From Armatimonadota bacterium (GTDB lineage Bacteria; Armatimonadota; Armatimonadia; Armatimonadales; Capsulimonadaceae): a stretch of 48,371 bases of DNA. Below the pieces are notes generated by a model. It saw nothing but the letters and a program-made list of their open reading frames with translations. It did not search any database and was not told where the DNA came from. The DNA is taken from positions 1 through 48,371 of the forward strand of contig JANXMY010000184.1 in assembly GCA_025354405.1 (NCBI GenBank), given 5' to 3'. Position numbers and translations under genes: made by a program. The first letter of the stretch is position 1; each line of letters starts with the position of its first letter. Below, piece by piece: positions 31,831 to 40,614 of this stretch.

Positions 31831-33608
31831 CCTTTTTTCGGCGGATAGTTCACTGTCAGGTGCAGCTCTTTCAACTGTATCTCTTCGACTTCCGACGGGG
31901 CGTCCATCATCGGGTCAAAGCCGCCGCCGGATTTCGGGAAGGCGATGACTTCGCGGACGTTGTCGTCGTCAGTCAGGTACATGATCAGACGGTCCAGTCC
32001 GGGAGCCATGCCGCCATGGGGCGGTGCGCCGTAATCAAACGCATCCAGCATGTGGCCGAACTGCGCCTGAATCTGCTCGTCGCTCTTGCCCAGCATCTTG
32101 AAAATACGCTCCTGAATATCGCGCTTGTGGATACGGATACTGCCCGATGCCCCCTCGGAGCCGTTGCAGACCAGATCGTAGGTGTACGCGCGGCAGCGAG
32201 CAGGATCAGATTCGAGAAAGTCCAGGTGCTCGGCATGCGGCATCGCAAAAGGGTTGTGGGCAAAAGTCCACTGCTTCGCCTCTTCGTCCCAGTCAAACAC
32301 TGGAAAGTCGGTGACCCAGGCAAAGTGCAGAACGTTCGGGTCAGCCAGCTTCTGCCGAGCCGCGATCTCGCGGCGCAGGCGGTCCAGCGTCTTGGCTACA
32401 GTCTCCGGCGTATCGGCGACAAATGCCACCAGGTCGCCTGGCACAGCTTCGGCCAGAGCCACCAGCCCGGTGATTTCTTCTTCGGACAGGAACTTGGCGA
32501 TCGGCGACTTGACACCTTCCTCCGTGACGAGAAGGTAGGCCAGCCCCTTCGCGCCCATGGTTTTCGCCAGTGTCGTCAGATCGTCAATCTCTTTGCGGGA
32601 GAGCGCCGCGCCCTGGGGGTAGCGGATCAGCTTGACCTGTCCGCCGCTGGCAAGGACGCTCTGGAAGACTGAGAACTGCGTGTTCGCCAGCACCGGGGCG
32701 GCGTCTTTCAGCTCCAGGCCATAGCGCAGGTCCGGTTTGTCCGAGCCGTAACGTGCCATGGACTCATCGTAAGTCAGGCGTGTAAAGGGTGTGACGACTG
32801 ATTTTGGCGAAATCTTAGGAATAATCTCGGAGTAGAGAGACTCAACGACTTCCAGAACATCGTCCTGCTCAACAAAGGACATTTCCAGGTCGAGCTGCGT
32901 GAACTCCGGCTGGCGATCGGCACGCTGGGCCTCATCGCGGAAGCATTTGGCGATCTGAAAATACCGCTCGATGCCGCCGACCATGAGGAGCTGCTTGAAC
33001 TGCTGGGGAGCCTGCGGAAGTGCGTAAAACAGGCCAGCCTCGAGGCGGTACGGCACCAGATAATCGCGTGCGCCCTCCGGAGACGAGCGAGTCAGAATAG
33101 GTGTCTCGATCTCCAGAAAGCCGCGCCCGTACATGAATTCACGTATCAGCCGGATGGCTTCGTGGCGAAGACGCATCTTCTCATACATTACCGGGCGGCG
33201 AAGGTCGAGGTAGCGGTATTTAAGCCGCAGCATCTCGTCCACATCTTTATCTTCGGCAATGGGAAAGGGAGGTGTTTTTGCGGCATTCAGCACTTCGATG
33301 CTTTGAGCGGCCACTTCGTACCCACCCGTGGCGAGATTGGGGTTTTCCGTGCCTTCCGGGCGGGGGCGAACAACGCCGCGGACACTGAGGCAGAATTCAG
33401 AGCGTACTTTTTCCGCAATCGCCAGCGCCTCGGGGGCATCGCTGCCGTTAACGGCAACCTGCACCACGCCAGACCGATCACGCAGGTCCAGAAAGACGAT
33501 CCCGCCTTGGTCCCGGTTCCGGTTGACCCACCCGTTCAGGGTCACGGTCTGTCCGACCACCGTTTCCGACACTTCGCCACACGCTACAGTTCGCTTCCAC
33601 ACAACCAC
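31818..33608 (-). CDS. aspS: Aspartyl-tRNA synthetase
   Basis: About 596 residues, the size of bacterial AspRS. It has an N-terminal OB-fold anticodon-binding domain (LNGWVNRNRDQGGIVFLDLRDRSG), class II motifs (RYLDLRRP, FRDEAQRADRQPEFTQLDLEMSF, and GLDRLIMYLT), and a bacterial-type GAD insertion. The GTG at 33608 is preferred: AGGAG lies 7 bases upstream and the protein then starts close to the OB fold. An in-frame ATG at 33644 would add 12 residues. The residue that usually separates tRNA-Asp-only from Asp/Asn enzymes is Gln here (NRDQGG), so specificity is not settled. Confidence 0.95.
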   Translation of the reverse strand: MVVWKRTVACGEVSETVVGQTVTLNGWVNRNRDQGGIVFLDLRDRSGVVQVAVNGSDAPEALAIAEKVRSEFCLSVRGVVRPRPEGTENPNLATGGYEVAAQSIEVLNAAKTPPFPIAEDKDVDEMLRLKYRYLDLRRPVMYEKMRLRHEAIRLIREFMYGRGFLEIETPILTRSSPEGARDYLVPYRLEAGLFYALPQAPQQFKQLLMVGGIERYFQIAKCFRDEAQRADRQPEFTQLDLEMSFVEQDDVLEVVESLYSEIIPKISPKSVVTPFTRLTYDESMARYGSDKPDLRYGLELKDAAPVLANTQFSVFQSVLASGGQVKLIRYPQGAALSRKEIDDLTTLAKTMGAKGLAYLLVTEEGVKSPIAKFLSEEEITGLVALAEAVPGDLVAFVADTPETVAKTLDRLRREIAARQKLADPNVLHFAWVTDFPVFDWDEEAKQWTFAHNPFAMPHAEHLDFLESDPARCRAYTYDLVCNGSEGASGSIRIHKRDIQERIFKMLGKSDEQIQAQFGHMLDAFDYGAPPHGGMAPGLDRLIMYLTDDDNVREVIAFPKSGGGFDPMMDAPSEVEEIQLKELHLTVNYPPKKGEKA

Positions 33609-33789
33609 GTTTTCTCTCCTCTGCCCATCCCCTGGGGTTTCCATTCGATTAGTGGGAATTAGTATACCACAGAAGAGCTTCCGGCCTTCAGTTTCATCGC
33701 TCGTATTCAGACCTTGTCGGCCGCAAATCGGAAACGGTGAAGATGCTCAAGGGAGACGGGCGGCTCTGCGAGCAGGGGGGCAAATACGG

Positions 33790-33821
33790 AAAAGGCCCGG
33801 ATTGGGAAATCCGGGCCTTTT
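33790..33821. terminator. Bidirectional terminator upstream of aspS
   Basis: A perfect 14-bp stem (33790-33803 with 33808-33821) around a 4-base loop, with A4 on one side and T4 on the other, in the gap after the sugar-nucleotide fusion gene. It most likely ends that minus-strand transcript. Confidence 0.85.
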
Positions 33822-33873
33822 GATCCTCCGCTGCTGTCAGTCACGAATTCAGAACTGATAGCGTCCCCTGCTT

Positions 33874-36384
33874 TTACGCCACCGTCTTCAGACCGCCAAT
33901 TTTCATCGTATACCGATGCACCAGCTCATTGGCCGCGTCCTGATTGGCGGCCTCGGCATAGATGCGGAAAAACGGCTCGGAAGCGTCGGGCAGTACCAGC
34001 ACCCAGGAGCCGTCGTCACGGTAGGTTTTAATCCCATCCACCAGCTCCGTGTTTGTCCCTTCGCTTTCAGCGGTTAGAACACGCATGATCCGCCCTTTGA
34101 GTTCCCAGGGACAGGGGACAGTTTCCGTCGCCATGTAGTAAACGGGCAGGGCCGCACGGACCTGACTCAAAGTCATTTCCTGCAATGCCAGCATCTCCAG
34201 CAGCTTGGCGAACGCAAACAAACCGTCGAATGCCGGGTGGAACTCCGGGAAGATAAAGCCGCCGGACATATCCCCGGCTAACGCAATCCCCTGCCTGCTC
34301 TCAGCAGCGGTCGTCATCAGCGCACGAACATCGGTCTTTGTACGGATGACGCCACCACCGTTCGCCTGCAGAATACGTTCGATAGAGGACGGTGCCGTAA
34401 CTGGAACCGCAACCTGTGCGCCCGGGTTTGCGCGGGACACCAGAAAGGCAAAAACCGCCAGCAGATCCGGGCCGGAAAGAACACTCCCCGTCTCATCGGC
34501 CACTGTCAGCCGCTCGCCGTCGTCGCCCAGAAATATTCCCAGGTCGGCTTTCATCGTGACCAGGTAGGTACTCAGGCTTTTGACCAGTTCAGCCCGATCC
34601 GCCGGTGTTTTGGGGGACTTCTTCGGGTCAGTGTAGGCGTTTAAGGCGACCGTCTCGGTCTCGAGTCGTCCCAGCATCTGAGGAAGGACACCCGAGATGC
34701 GGTTGAATGCATAGTCAACGATCAAACGGAAATTGCGCTTCTGTACCGCCTCCGTATTCAGGTGCCGGAAGAAATCCTGGCTGTACTGCTCGATGGCACG
34801 CGGCACATAGTTGATCTCACCGACTTCATCGGCATCGGTGCGCCCGAAGTCCTCGCGGTAGAAGATCGTCTCGATCTTACGCTGCCCGTTGGTGGAGAGA
34901 TAAATGCCGTTCTTATCAAAAAACTCAACCAGTGCTAAATTCGGCTGATCGGGAGCCAGACGGATATGAATACCTCCGGCGGCGTTGCTGGAACGGATCG
35001 TGTGCCGGGTAATCGGCAACGGCATGCCTTCGTTATCCAGCACGTTGACCCCAACAGAGACCAGCCCGGCGATCAGGCCACGTTTCAGCATTCGGCAGAC
35101 CAGTGTCGAGTCCCGCGAGGTGATCACAGTCGCGCCTTTTTTCAGAAACGCCCCGTAGCTCGCGCCCAGCTTGCAGGCAAAGTCCGGGGTCATTTCAACA
35201 TTGGCAATGCCGGACACGCCAAGATTCTGGAACAGGGCACCCTGCCACTTTGACCCCCAGATCAGGCTCATCGTAACCATCGACCCAGCTTCGATCACTT
35301 TATCCGGCCAGAGTTTGATCAAAGGCCGGATCGTACTTCCGCCTTCGATGTGGCAGCGGTCGCCGACGACCGCCCCTTCCTGGATCGTCACATCTTCTTT
35401 AATCATGCAGCGGAAACAGACGGTCGAGGCCGTGATCTGCGTCCGCGCCCCAATATAATTGGAGTCCCAGATGATCGCCCGCTGCAGGATCGCGCCCTCT
35501 TCGATCAAGCAGTTGTCGCCGATCACCGTCTCCGGTCCAACATGAGCGTCAGCCTTGATTCGGCAGTTTTTGCCGATGCAGACCGGTCCGATGATCTGTG
35601 CCGACGGGTCGATTTCCGTTCCCGCTCCAATCCAGATATCTCCGCCCATCCGCGCGCCTTCGATGGGAAGATTGGTCTGGCCGCCGAGCATCTCATATTG
35701 TGCCTGTCGATACTGCTGCAAGGAACCGACATCGCACCAGTATTCGCCCATGACGTAGCCGAACATGGCCTTTTCATCCGCCAGAATCTGCGGAAAAATA
35801 TCCTGCGACCAGTCGTAGTTTTTCTCCGGCTCCATGTAATCAAAGATGGACGGCTCCAGAATATACATTCCGGTGTTCACCGTGTCTGAAAACACTTCGC
35901 CCCAGCTTGGCTTCTCCAGAAAGCGCCGAATGCGGCCACTCTCGTCCGTGATAACGACCCCGAATTCCAGCGGATTGTCTACATGCTGCAAAACCAGTGT
36001 CGCCACCGACTGCTTCTCCCGGTGATAAGCCAGGGCTTTATCCACATCGAGATCAGTCAGCGCATCGCCCGAGACGATGATAAACGTATCGTCTTTGAGA
36101 TACTCCTGGGCCTTCTTGACACTCCCTGCGGTGCCGAGAGGCGTATCTTCGACCGTGTAAATCAGATTGACGCCCAGCTCAGAGCCGTCCCCGAAATAGC
36201 CTTCGATCTCATCCGCGAGATAATACAGAGTGACTACGATATCGGTAATGCCATGACGCTTCAGCAGCTCGATCGTATGCTGCATACAAGGCTTGTTGAG
36301 AATAGGAACCAGTGGCTTGGGGCGGCTGGAAGTGAGCGGGCGGAGGCGTGTGCCTTCCCCGCCGGCCATGACGACGGCTTTCAT
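33874..36384 (-). CDS. NDP-sugar pyrophosphorylase / phosphomannomutase-like fusion
   Basis: An 836-residue protein. Residues 1-230 are a nucleotidyltransferase ([27 protein letters not shown]), 240-380 a left-handed beta-helix (hexapeptide turns), and 385-836 a phosphohexomutase-like domain. The mutase domain lacks the usual TASHNP serine loop ([10 protein letters not shown] instead) and has GDDGERL instead of the DGDGDR metal loop, so it is probably not an active mutase. The fusion is known from Cyanobacteria and other deep lineages as putative mannose-1-phosphate guanylyltransferase. AAGGAG lies 9 bases before the ATG at 36384. Exact nucleotide sugar unproven. Confidence 0.85.
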   Translation of the reverse strand: MKAVVMAGGEGTRLRPLTSSRPKPLVPILNKPCMQHTIELLKRHGITDIVVTLYYLADEIEGYFGDGSELGVNLIYTVEDTPLGTAGSVKKAQEYLKDDTFIIVSGDALTDLDVDKALAYHREKQSVATLVLQHVDNPLEFGVVITDESGRIRRFLEKPSWGEVFSDTVNTGMYILEPSIFDYMEPEKNYDWSQDIFPQILADEKAMFGYVMGEYWCDVGSLQQYRQAQYEMLGGQTNLPIEGARMGGDIWIGAGTEIDPSAQIIGPVCIGKNCRIKADAHVGPETVIGDNCLIEEGAILQRAIIWDSNYIGARTQITASTVCFRCMIKEDVTIQEGAVVGDRCHIEGGSTIRPLIKLWPDKVIEAGSMVTMSLIWGSKWQGALFQNLGVSGIANVEMTPDFACKLGASYGAFLKKGATVITSRDSTLVCRMLKRGLIAGLVSVGVNVLDNEGMPLPITRHTIRSSNAAGGIHIRLAPDQPNLALVEFFDKNGIYLSTNGQRKIETIFYREDFGRTDADEVGEINYVPRAIEQYSQDFFRHLNTEAVQKRNFRLIVDYAFNRISGVLPQMLGRLETETVALNAYTDPKKSPKTPADRAELVKSLSTYLVTMKADLGIFLGDDGERLTVADETGSVLSGPDLLAVFAFLVSRANPGAQVAVPVTAPSSIERILQANGGGVIRTKTDVRALMTTAAESRQGIALAGDMSGGFIFPEFHPAFDGLFAFAKLLEMLALQEMTLSQVRAALPVYYMATETVPCPWELKGRIMRVLTAESEGTNTELVDGIKTYRDDGSWVLVLPDASEPFFRIYAEAANQDAANELVHRYTMKIGGLKTVA

Positions 36385-36536
36385 CAGTGCGATCTCCTTA
36401 AGGTATGTATAATTCTTATATGTCAGGCTCTCGAATTTACATCAAGAGCGTCGGGCCTGCCCCTGCCCTCTGAACGGCCGAGGGTGGCTGATCCCAATAC
36501 AATCACGATCCTACGAGTTAATTCTACGCTTCAGTT

Positions 36537-38279
36537 TTACTCCGCCGGATGCTCCACCTCGGCGAACCACCTCGGTTCAATATCAGGGAAGACACAATCC
36601 CGAGCTTCGCATTCGGCAATATTTTTCCAGTCACCCACGGAGAGTTTCTCTCCGACCCCAGCACGGCGCACCAGTCCGGCCAAGGCCTGAAAATTGTCGA
36701 AGTGGTTCCGGAGCCGCACTTCAGAATAGTCTTTCGCCCCGCCAGTAGAAATGCAGAACTGCCAGTCCGACGCCATCAGCAGCAGAGCTTCACGCGCGGC
36801 CTGGTTTAAAATCGTGCGACAGGCAGGGTTATCGCTGTAATCTTTGGCGAGCTGAGACATCTCGGATTCGACTTCATAGACTAGCTTCCAGGACCAGGCC
36901 GTTTCTTCGTTGAGCCAGATATAGTGGAAACCGCCCTCCCCCCATGAGCCTTCAGGAAGTGTTACCGGCAGTGTCGCCGGGTTCTTTTCCAGATATTCGC
37001 CGACGGTTTGCAGCGTCACTTCCGGGTCAAGGGCTAGCTCCCGCAAGGCATGATAGAGAAACTGGGGCCCTTCAAACCACCAGTGGCCAAAAAGCTCCGT
37101 ATCGTAGACCGCTGTGACAATTGCAGTCGGATCGTTCTGCGCCTTCAGCACCTCTTTGATCAGCGGAACAAAATGGGCGGCGTGCACTTTAGCCCGCTCC
37201 TCTGCCTGGTGCGGCTCATAGGGCGACTTGGAGCCAATATCCGCTTTGTCTTGACTGATACGCCAGAAGCGCAGGCCCAGAGACTTTTCTTTTTCCAGCA
37301 CGAACTTCTTGTGAAATTCCAAATACCACTCATCGCCGGGATAGCCGCGTTCGCCGCTCCAGACCTGCTCACCAGTGGCCGTATCCCTGCCGAAGACCGC
37401 CAGTGGCGGGTTTTTCCCCTCGCCAGAAGAATCAACCAGGTACGGATGATAGGTGGTGTAGGGGCGGTACTCAACCTGCACCGTCTCCTTCTGAAACTGC
37501 TTGTACAGCTCTTTGAGAGGGCCAAACTTGTCCGCATACACGCCCAGGGACTCACCGCCGTGCAGCAGGCTGCCTTCGACAAAGAAGTACTGTATCCCGT
37601 TCTCCGCCAGAAATTCATCGACGCCTTTGCGCAGAATTGGCTCCCAGGGGACGTCCGGCACGACTACGGACGGTGCCCACTTGTAGCGGGGTCGGTAAGA
37701 GCACTCCGGCAGCCAGTACCCGCGCGGCTTGCGTCCGAAATGCCGCTCATACGACTGTATGCCCGTTTTTACCTGTGCTTGAACACTGGTATCCTGAGAA
37801 AGCAGGGCCGAGTAGCCGTGGGTCGCGCTGCTCGTAATGATCTCGATGTGTCCGGCGTCCTGGAGTGCTTTAAACGCGCCCACAATATCACGACCGTGCC
37901 GCTCCTCGAAATCAACCAATGCCCGCCCGTACCAGTCTTCCCAGTACCGGGCGAGATACGCCATATGGTAGTTCCCTTCGCGCCGAAAATGCTCCTGGTT
38001 GGCCTGTGCTGCGCTGACCTTACCGCGTAAATAGTCCGAAAGCTCATCCTGGAAACTGGGGTCGCGCAGCTGCTCGACCAGCACCGGAGTCAGGCCCAGT
38101 GTGATCTTTGGAGACAACTCCTCGGCCACCAGACGCAGGCAGGCGTCAAGCAGAGGGAGATAGGTTTCCGCTGCCGCTTCCGAAAGCCAATCCGTGCCAT
38201 GCGGGGAGCGCCCATGCGCCAGCACATAGGGAATATGAGAGTGCAAAACAAACGAAAATGTGCCGAGCGGTTGTGCCAA
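36537..38279 (-). CDS. GH57 1,4-alpha-glucan branching enzyme
   Basis: About 580 residues of a GH57 branching enzyme. It opens with TFSFVLHSHIPYVL, holds the nucleophile Glu in WLPECSYRP (near residue 190) and the acid Asp in YDTELFGHWWFEGP (near 394), and ends with the DUF1957 helical domain. It forms alpha-1,6 branches in glycogen. The start is set at TTG 38279: GAGGTG lies 6 bases upstream, and the ATG at 38324 lies inside the promoter, upstream of the predicted transcript start. A GTG at 38288 is another option. It is adjacent to the sugar-nucleotide fusion gene on the same strand. Confidence 0.87.
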   Translation of the reverse strand: MAQPLGTFSFVLHSHIPYVLAHGRSPHGTDWLSEAAAETYLPLLDACLRLVAEELSPKITLGLTPVLVEQLRDPSFQDELSDYLRGKVSAAQANQEHFRREGNYHMAYLARYWEDWYGRALVDFEERHGRDIVGAFKALQDAGHIEIITSSATHGYSALLSQDTSVQAQVKTGIQSYERHFGRKPRGYWLPECSYRPRYKWAPSVVVPDVPWEPILRKGVDEFLAENGIQYFFVEGSLLHGGESLGVYADKFGPLKELYKQFQKETVQVEYRPYTTYHPYLVDSSGEGKNPPLAVFGRDTATGEQVWSGERGYPGDEWYLEFHKKFVLEKEKSLGLRFWRISQDKADIGSKSPYEPHQAEERAKVHAAHFVPLIKEVLKAQNDPTAIVTAVYDTELFGHWWFEGPQFLYHALRELALDPEVTLQTVGEYLEKNPATLPVTLPEGSWGEGGFHYIWLNEETAWSWKLVYEVESEMSQLAKDYSDNPACRTILNQAAREALLLMASDWQFCISTGGAKDYSEVRLRNHFDNFQALAGLVRRAGVGEKLSVGDWKNIAECEARDCVFPDIEPRWFAEVEHPAE

Positions 38280-38314
38280 AAGCTGCACCTCATGGAAGAG
38301 AGTAGTTCTCAAAA

Positions 38315-38343
38315 AGAATAGCATTTTTCACAGTGTTTGTCAA
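38315..38343 (-). promoter_or_regulatory. Promoter of the GH57 gene
   Basis: On the minus strand, a consensus TTGACA (38343-38338), a 17-bp spacer and TATTCT (38320-38315). The expected transcript start is near 38308. Confidence 0.75.
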
Positions 38344-38348
38344 ACACT
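38332..38348. promoter_or_regulatory. Operator-like palindrome over the -35 box
   Basis: AGTGTTTGTCAAACACT, 7-bp arms around a 3-base centre, covers the -35 box of the GH57 promoter and lies 54 bp before the divergent Rieske gene. A repressor site is inferred. Confidence 0.5.
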
Positions 38349-38401
38349 CGCCGGAACTAAACGCCTGCCGAATTACGTAATCCTACAAAAAAGGAGATTT
38401 T

Positions 38402-38896
38402 ATGTCAAACACCCCCGATATTGCACCCGAAGACCAGCCAGATATCCTTTCCCGGCGTGAGGTTCTCAAGACGGTTGCCGCCGGCCTTGTCCTACTGCTG
38501 CCGCTAGCTTCGGCCACCGCCAAACCTACCCCGGAGCAGTGGACGGCAGTCGGCAAATCCGCAGAGTTCGTGGCAAACACGCCGAAGAAAGTCACATTGG
38601 CCGACGGCTCCGTACTTTATGTCACGCGCCAGACCGCAGCCACTGTAATTGCAGTCTCTTCCAAATGCACCCACAAAGGCTGTCAGGTCGGGTGGAAGCC
38701 AGGCGAAACAAAGTTCGAATGTCCCTGCCACGGAGCCGCCTTTGCCGCCACCGGCAAAAACCTCAGCGGGACCATGCGGCACCCACAGGAAATCCTGCCG
38801 AACCTGCCCTCCCTGCCGACTCGCCTCAAAGACGGCAGCATTGAAGTGGACCTGGCCGCCGTGCCGGTTGAAAAGCGTCGTCCAAATCCAGAGTAA
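38402..38896 (+). CDS. Tat-exported Rieske iron-sulphur protein
   Basis: A 164-residue protein with a twin-arginine-type leader (SRREVLKTVAAGLVLLLPL, about 17-36) and a Rieske [2Fe-2S] domain with CTHKGC and CPCHGAAF supplying two Cys and two His. Such proteins transfer electrons at the outer face of the inner membrane, often in cytochrome b complexes or with an oxidase. No cytochrome gene is adjacent. AAGGAG lies a few bases before the ATG. It is divergent from the GH57 gene. Confidence 0.9.
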   Translation: MSNTPDIAPEDQPDILSRREVLKTVAAGLVLLLPLASATAKPTPEQWTAVGKSAEFVANTPKKVTLADGSVLYVTRQTAATVIAVSSKCTHKGCQVGWKPGETKFECPCHGAAFAATGKNLSGTMRHPQEILPNLPSLPTRLKDGSIEVDLAAVPVEKRRPNPE

Positions 38897-38917
38897 TAAC
38901 GCACAGAATATCACTCT

Positions 38918-38943
38918 GTAGGGGCGGGGCTTGCCCCCGCCCT
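38918..38943. repeat. Interspersed GC palindrome, intergenic copy
   Basis: A 26-bp element with an 8-bp perfect stem GGGCGGGG/CCCCGCCC and a CTTGC loop. It is the twin of the in-gene copy at 11470-11495. It sits 22 bp after the Rieske stop codon. Confidence 0.85.
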
Positions 38944-38958
38944 CTTTTCTCTGCCCCA

Positions 38959-38998
38959 CTTTCTCTCTCTGCGCCCCGCTTTCTCTCTCTGCGCCCCG
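38959..38998. repeat. 20-bp direct repeat, two copies
   Basis: Two exact copies of ctttctctctctgcgccccg, with a degenerate third copy just before (38944-38958). The gap between the Rieske gene and the next gene (38897-39137) holds no coding sequence. Confidence 0.85.
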
Positions 38999-39137
38999 AG
39001 TTCCAACTAACTTACTTTCTCCACACCCTTTACCCCTAAGAAATCTCCCCGCAGCCCCCGATAATTCTGCCTGTAAGACGAAGGCCCATTTGATGCACAA
39101 CCTCGACTAAAGCAGTAGAAAATAAGGAGAGATCACC

Positions 39138-39521
39138 ATGGAAGTTTACACAAGGGAGAAAATCACGCCACCTGCCCCGATTCGCGGTGCAGAGTTCTAC
39201 CACACCCACCGGGAAGTCAATCGAACAATGCGCATGGATACCGGTGGACTATGCCAGTTCTGCGCCCGGAAGGCCGATCAGCGGGTCGAGCTCTATTCCC
39301 CGCTCTGGCAGGCCGGACCGATCATGTACGGCGAATGCTGCCTGCCACAGGCGGAAGCTGCCCTGCGAAAAACCGCACCCGAAGCGCCAGTGGCGGCAGT
39401 CATGGCTCGCAAGCCGGACGGACGGAAGCCGCAGACGTTCTGGCTGACAGCGCTCATCGCGGGCATCACTGGATTTTTCAGCCTCAGTACTGAGCGTCTC
39501 CTCCAGGTCAAATTATTTTAA
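39138..39521 (+). CDS. Small Cys-containing protein with C-terminal helix, unknown
   Basis: A 127-residue protein. A CQFC pair (about residues 39-42) and a later ECC could bind a metal. A hydrophobic stretch near the C-terminus (TFWLTALIAGITGFF) may be a membrane segment. No family recognised. The ATG at 39138 has a good AGGAG upstream. A strong terminator follows at 39608. Confidence 0.65.
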   Translation: MEVYTREKITPPAPIRGAEFYHTHREVNRTMRMDTGGLCQFCARKADQRVELYSPLWQAGPIMYGECCLPQAEAALRKTAPEAPVAAVMARKPDGRKPQTFWLTALIAGITGFFSLSTERLLQVKLF

Positions 39522-39607
39522 AGTGTGGAAGAAGAAGATTTACGCTGCGCCCAATGTCTCAGCAGTAGCGTTTGAAACGTTGGGCCGGCTTTGACCGGGT
39601 CAAACAC
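39522..39607. other. Untranslated stretch with several stem pairings
   Basis: The 300-bp gap 39522-39821 holds no gene. Before the terminator, GCCCAA (near 39549) can pair with TTGGGC (near 39578), with a cgttt-g-aaacg hairpin inside and a TTTGAC-CGG-GTCAAA hairpin just after. This could be part of a structured 3' UTR. No known riboswitch core was recognised. Nothing notable was seen at 39654-39821. Confidence 0.35.
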
Positions 39608-39653
39608 AAAAGGCAGAATGGAGCGCCCCTGTGCTCCGCTCTGCCCTTTTTTT
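39608..39653 (+). terminator. Rho-independent terminator
   Basis: Stem GGCAGA-at-GGAGC / GCTCC-gc-TCTGCC (39612-39645) with an 8-base loop, followed by a run of seven T. Confidence 0.88.
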
Positions 39654-39821
39654 GTCTTCGGGAGCCATGTCTAAGCCCACAAAATCCTCCCGGCCTTGCC
39701 ACTTCTGGAACAGCGACCAGACAGCCTGAGAGGGCTTCTATGCACCAGTGGGCATCGCAAATCGCCAATGCGCCTGGAAGTCAGTCGTTTGGAAATCCCG
39801 TGTGTAATCAAACTTTTGCGT

Positions 39822-40379
39822 TCAGGTCGCAAGTGATTCCCGAGAAAGTGTCGCCAGAGATTCCTCCAGCACGCGCCGGAAACGCAGGTCGACGGCATCC
39901 GCATTGGTGTATTCCGCTTTGCTCTGTGAGAAACGCTGCGTGTCACCCATCTCCAGCAGGCCGCGCAGTGGCAGCAGCGCCTCCCTAAGGTCCAGCTCCG
40001 CGGCCGTCTTGGCCCCCACCAGCTGCAGCCAGCGGTCATTCGCTGTCAAAAGCCGCAGAAGCACTCGGCGCAGGGTCGCTTTCTGCTCCGGGCCGAGTGT
40101 CTTATCCAGTGCTACGAGCTGGGTATTCAAACTCCAGAACTCTTCGGCGTAGGTCTGACGGTTGAGGTGCGCGAGCGTGTCGCGTATCTCCGCCAGCAGG
40201 TCCGGATCATCGCCGTCTTTGAGACGTGGGTGAAAAACCGCTTCAAGCAGGGCGACATCCACCAGCGGCGTGGTCAGCATCGCGCGGGCTTTGTTGCCCC
40301 CGCGCCACTTGCCAACGAAACGCGCGATAAAATACGCCCCCACTCCGATCCCGCCCCGCTCCAGCCACACTGCGTTCAT
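39822..40379 (-). CDS. Unknown helical protein
   Basis: A 185-residue, mostly alpha-helical protein. A short N-terminal hydrophobic segment (GGIGVGAYFIARFVG) may be a weak membrane anchor. The rest is charged and Leu-rich with no motif recognised. The ATG at 40379 has only a weak GGGA about 9 bases upstream. Base composition is like its neighbours. Upstream, 40380-40614 holds the promoter of the divergent mannosidase gene and no coding sequence. Confidence 0.65.
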   Translation of the reverse strand: MNAVWLERGGIGVGAYFIARFVGKWRGGNKARAMLTTPLVDVALLEAVFHPRLKDGDDPDLLAEIRDTLAHLNRQTYAEEFWSLNTQLVALDKTLGPEQKATLRRVLLRLLTANDRWLQLVGAKTAAELDLREALLPLRGLLEMGDTQRFSQSKAEYTNADAVDLRFRRVLEESLATLSRESLAT

Positions 40380-40573
40380 GACACTTTTCCCATTCTGATC
40401 GTCTTTTCCATTCTCCTCGTCACATCGTTAACTTTTTCTGCACCAAATCGCTCCTCAGACTTCTGCGACTGACTCCTTGAGAGGCTTGATGCCCCACCCT
40501 CGCACTTTCTTCGCGGAATTCGACGACTTTCTCAATTGTACCCAGTATCCTCGCGTTCCCTGAAAAGATACGC

Positions 40574-40579
40574 TATAAT
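40574..40579 (+). promoter_or_regulatory. -10 box of the mannosidase gene
   Basis: A perfect TATAAT, 35 bases before the ATG at 40615. No convincing -35 box at the right distance. Confidence 0.45.
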
Positions 40580-40614
40580 AAAAACTAGAAGCTCCTCGAG
40601 AAAGCATCCACTTC

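Noticed and set aside
33645-33789. RNA gene upstream of aspS
   Set aside because: No cloverleaf or other known RNA fold found; only the terminator at 33790 is clear.
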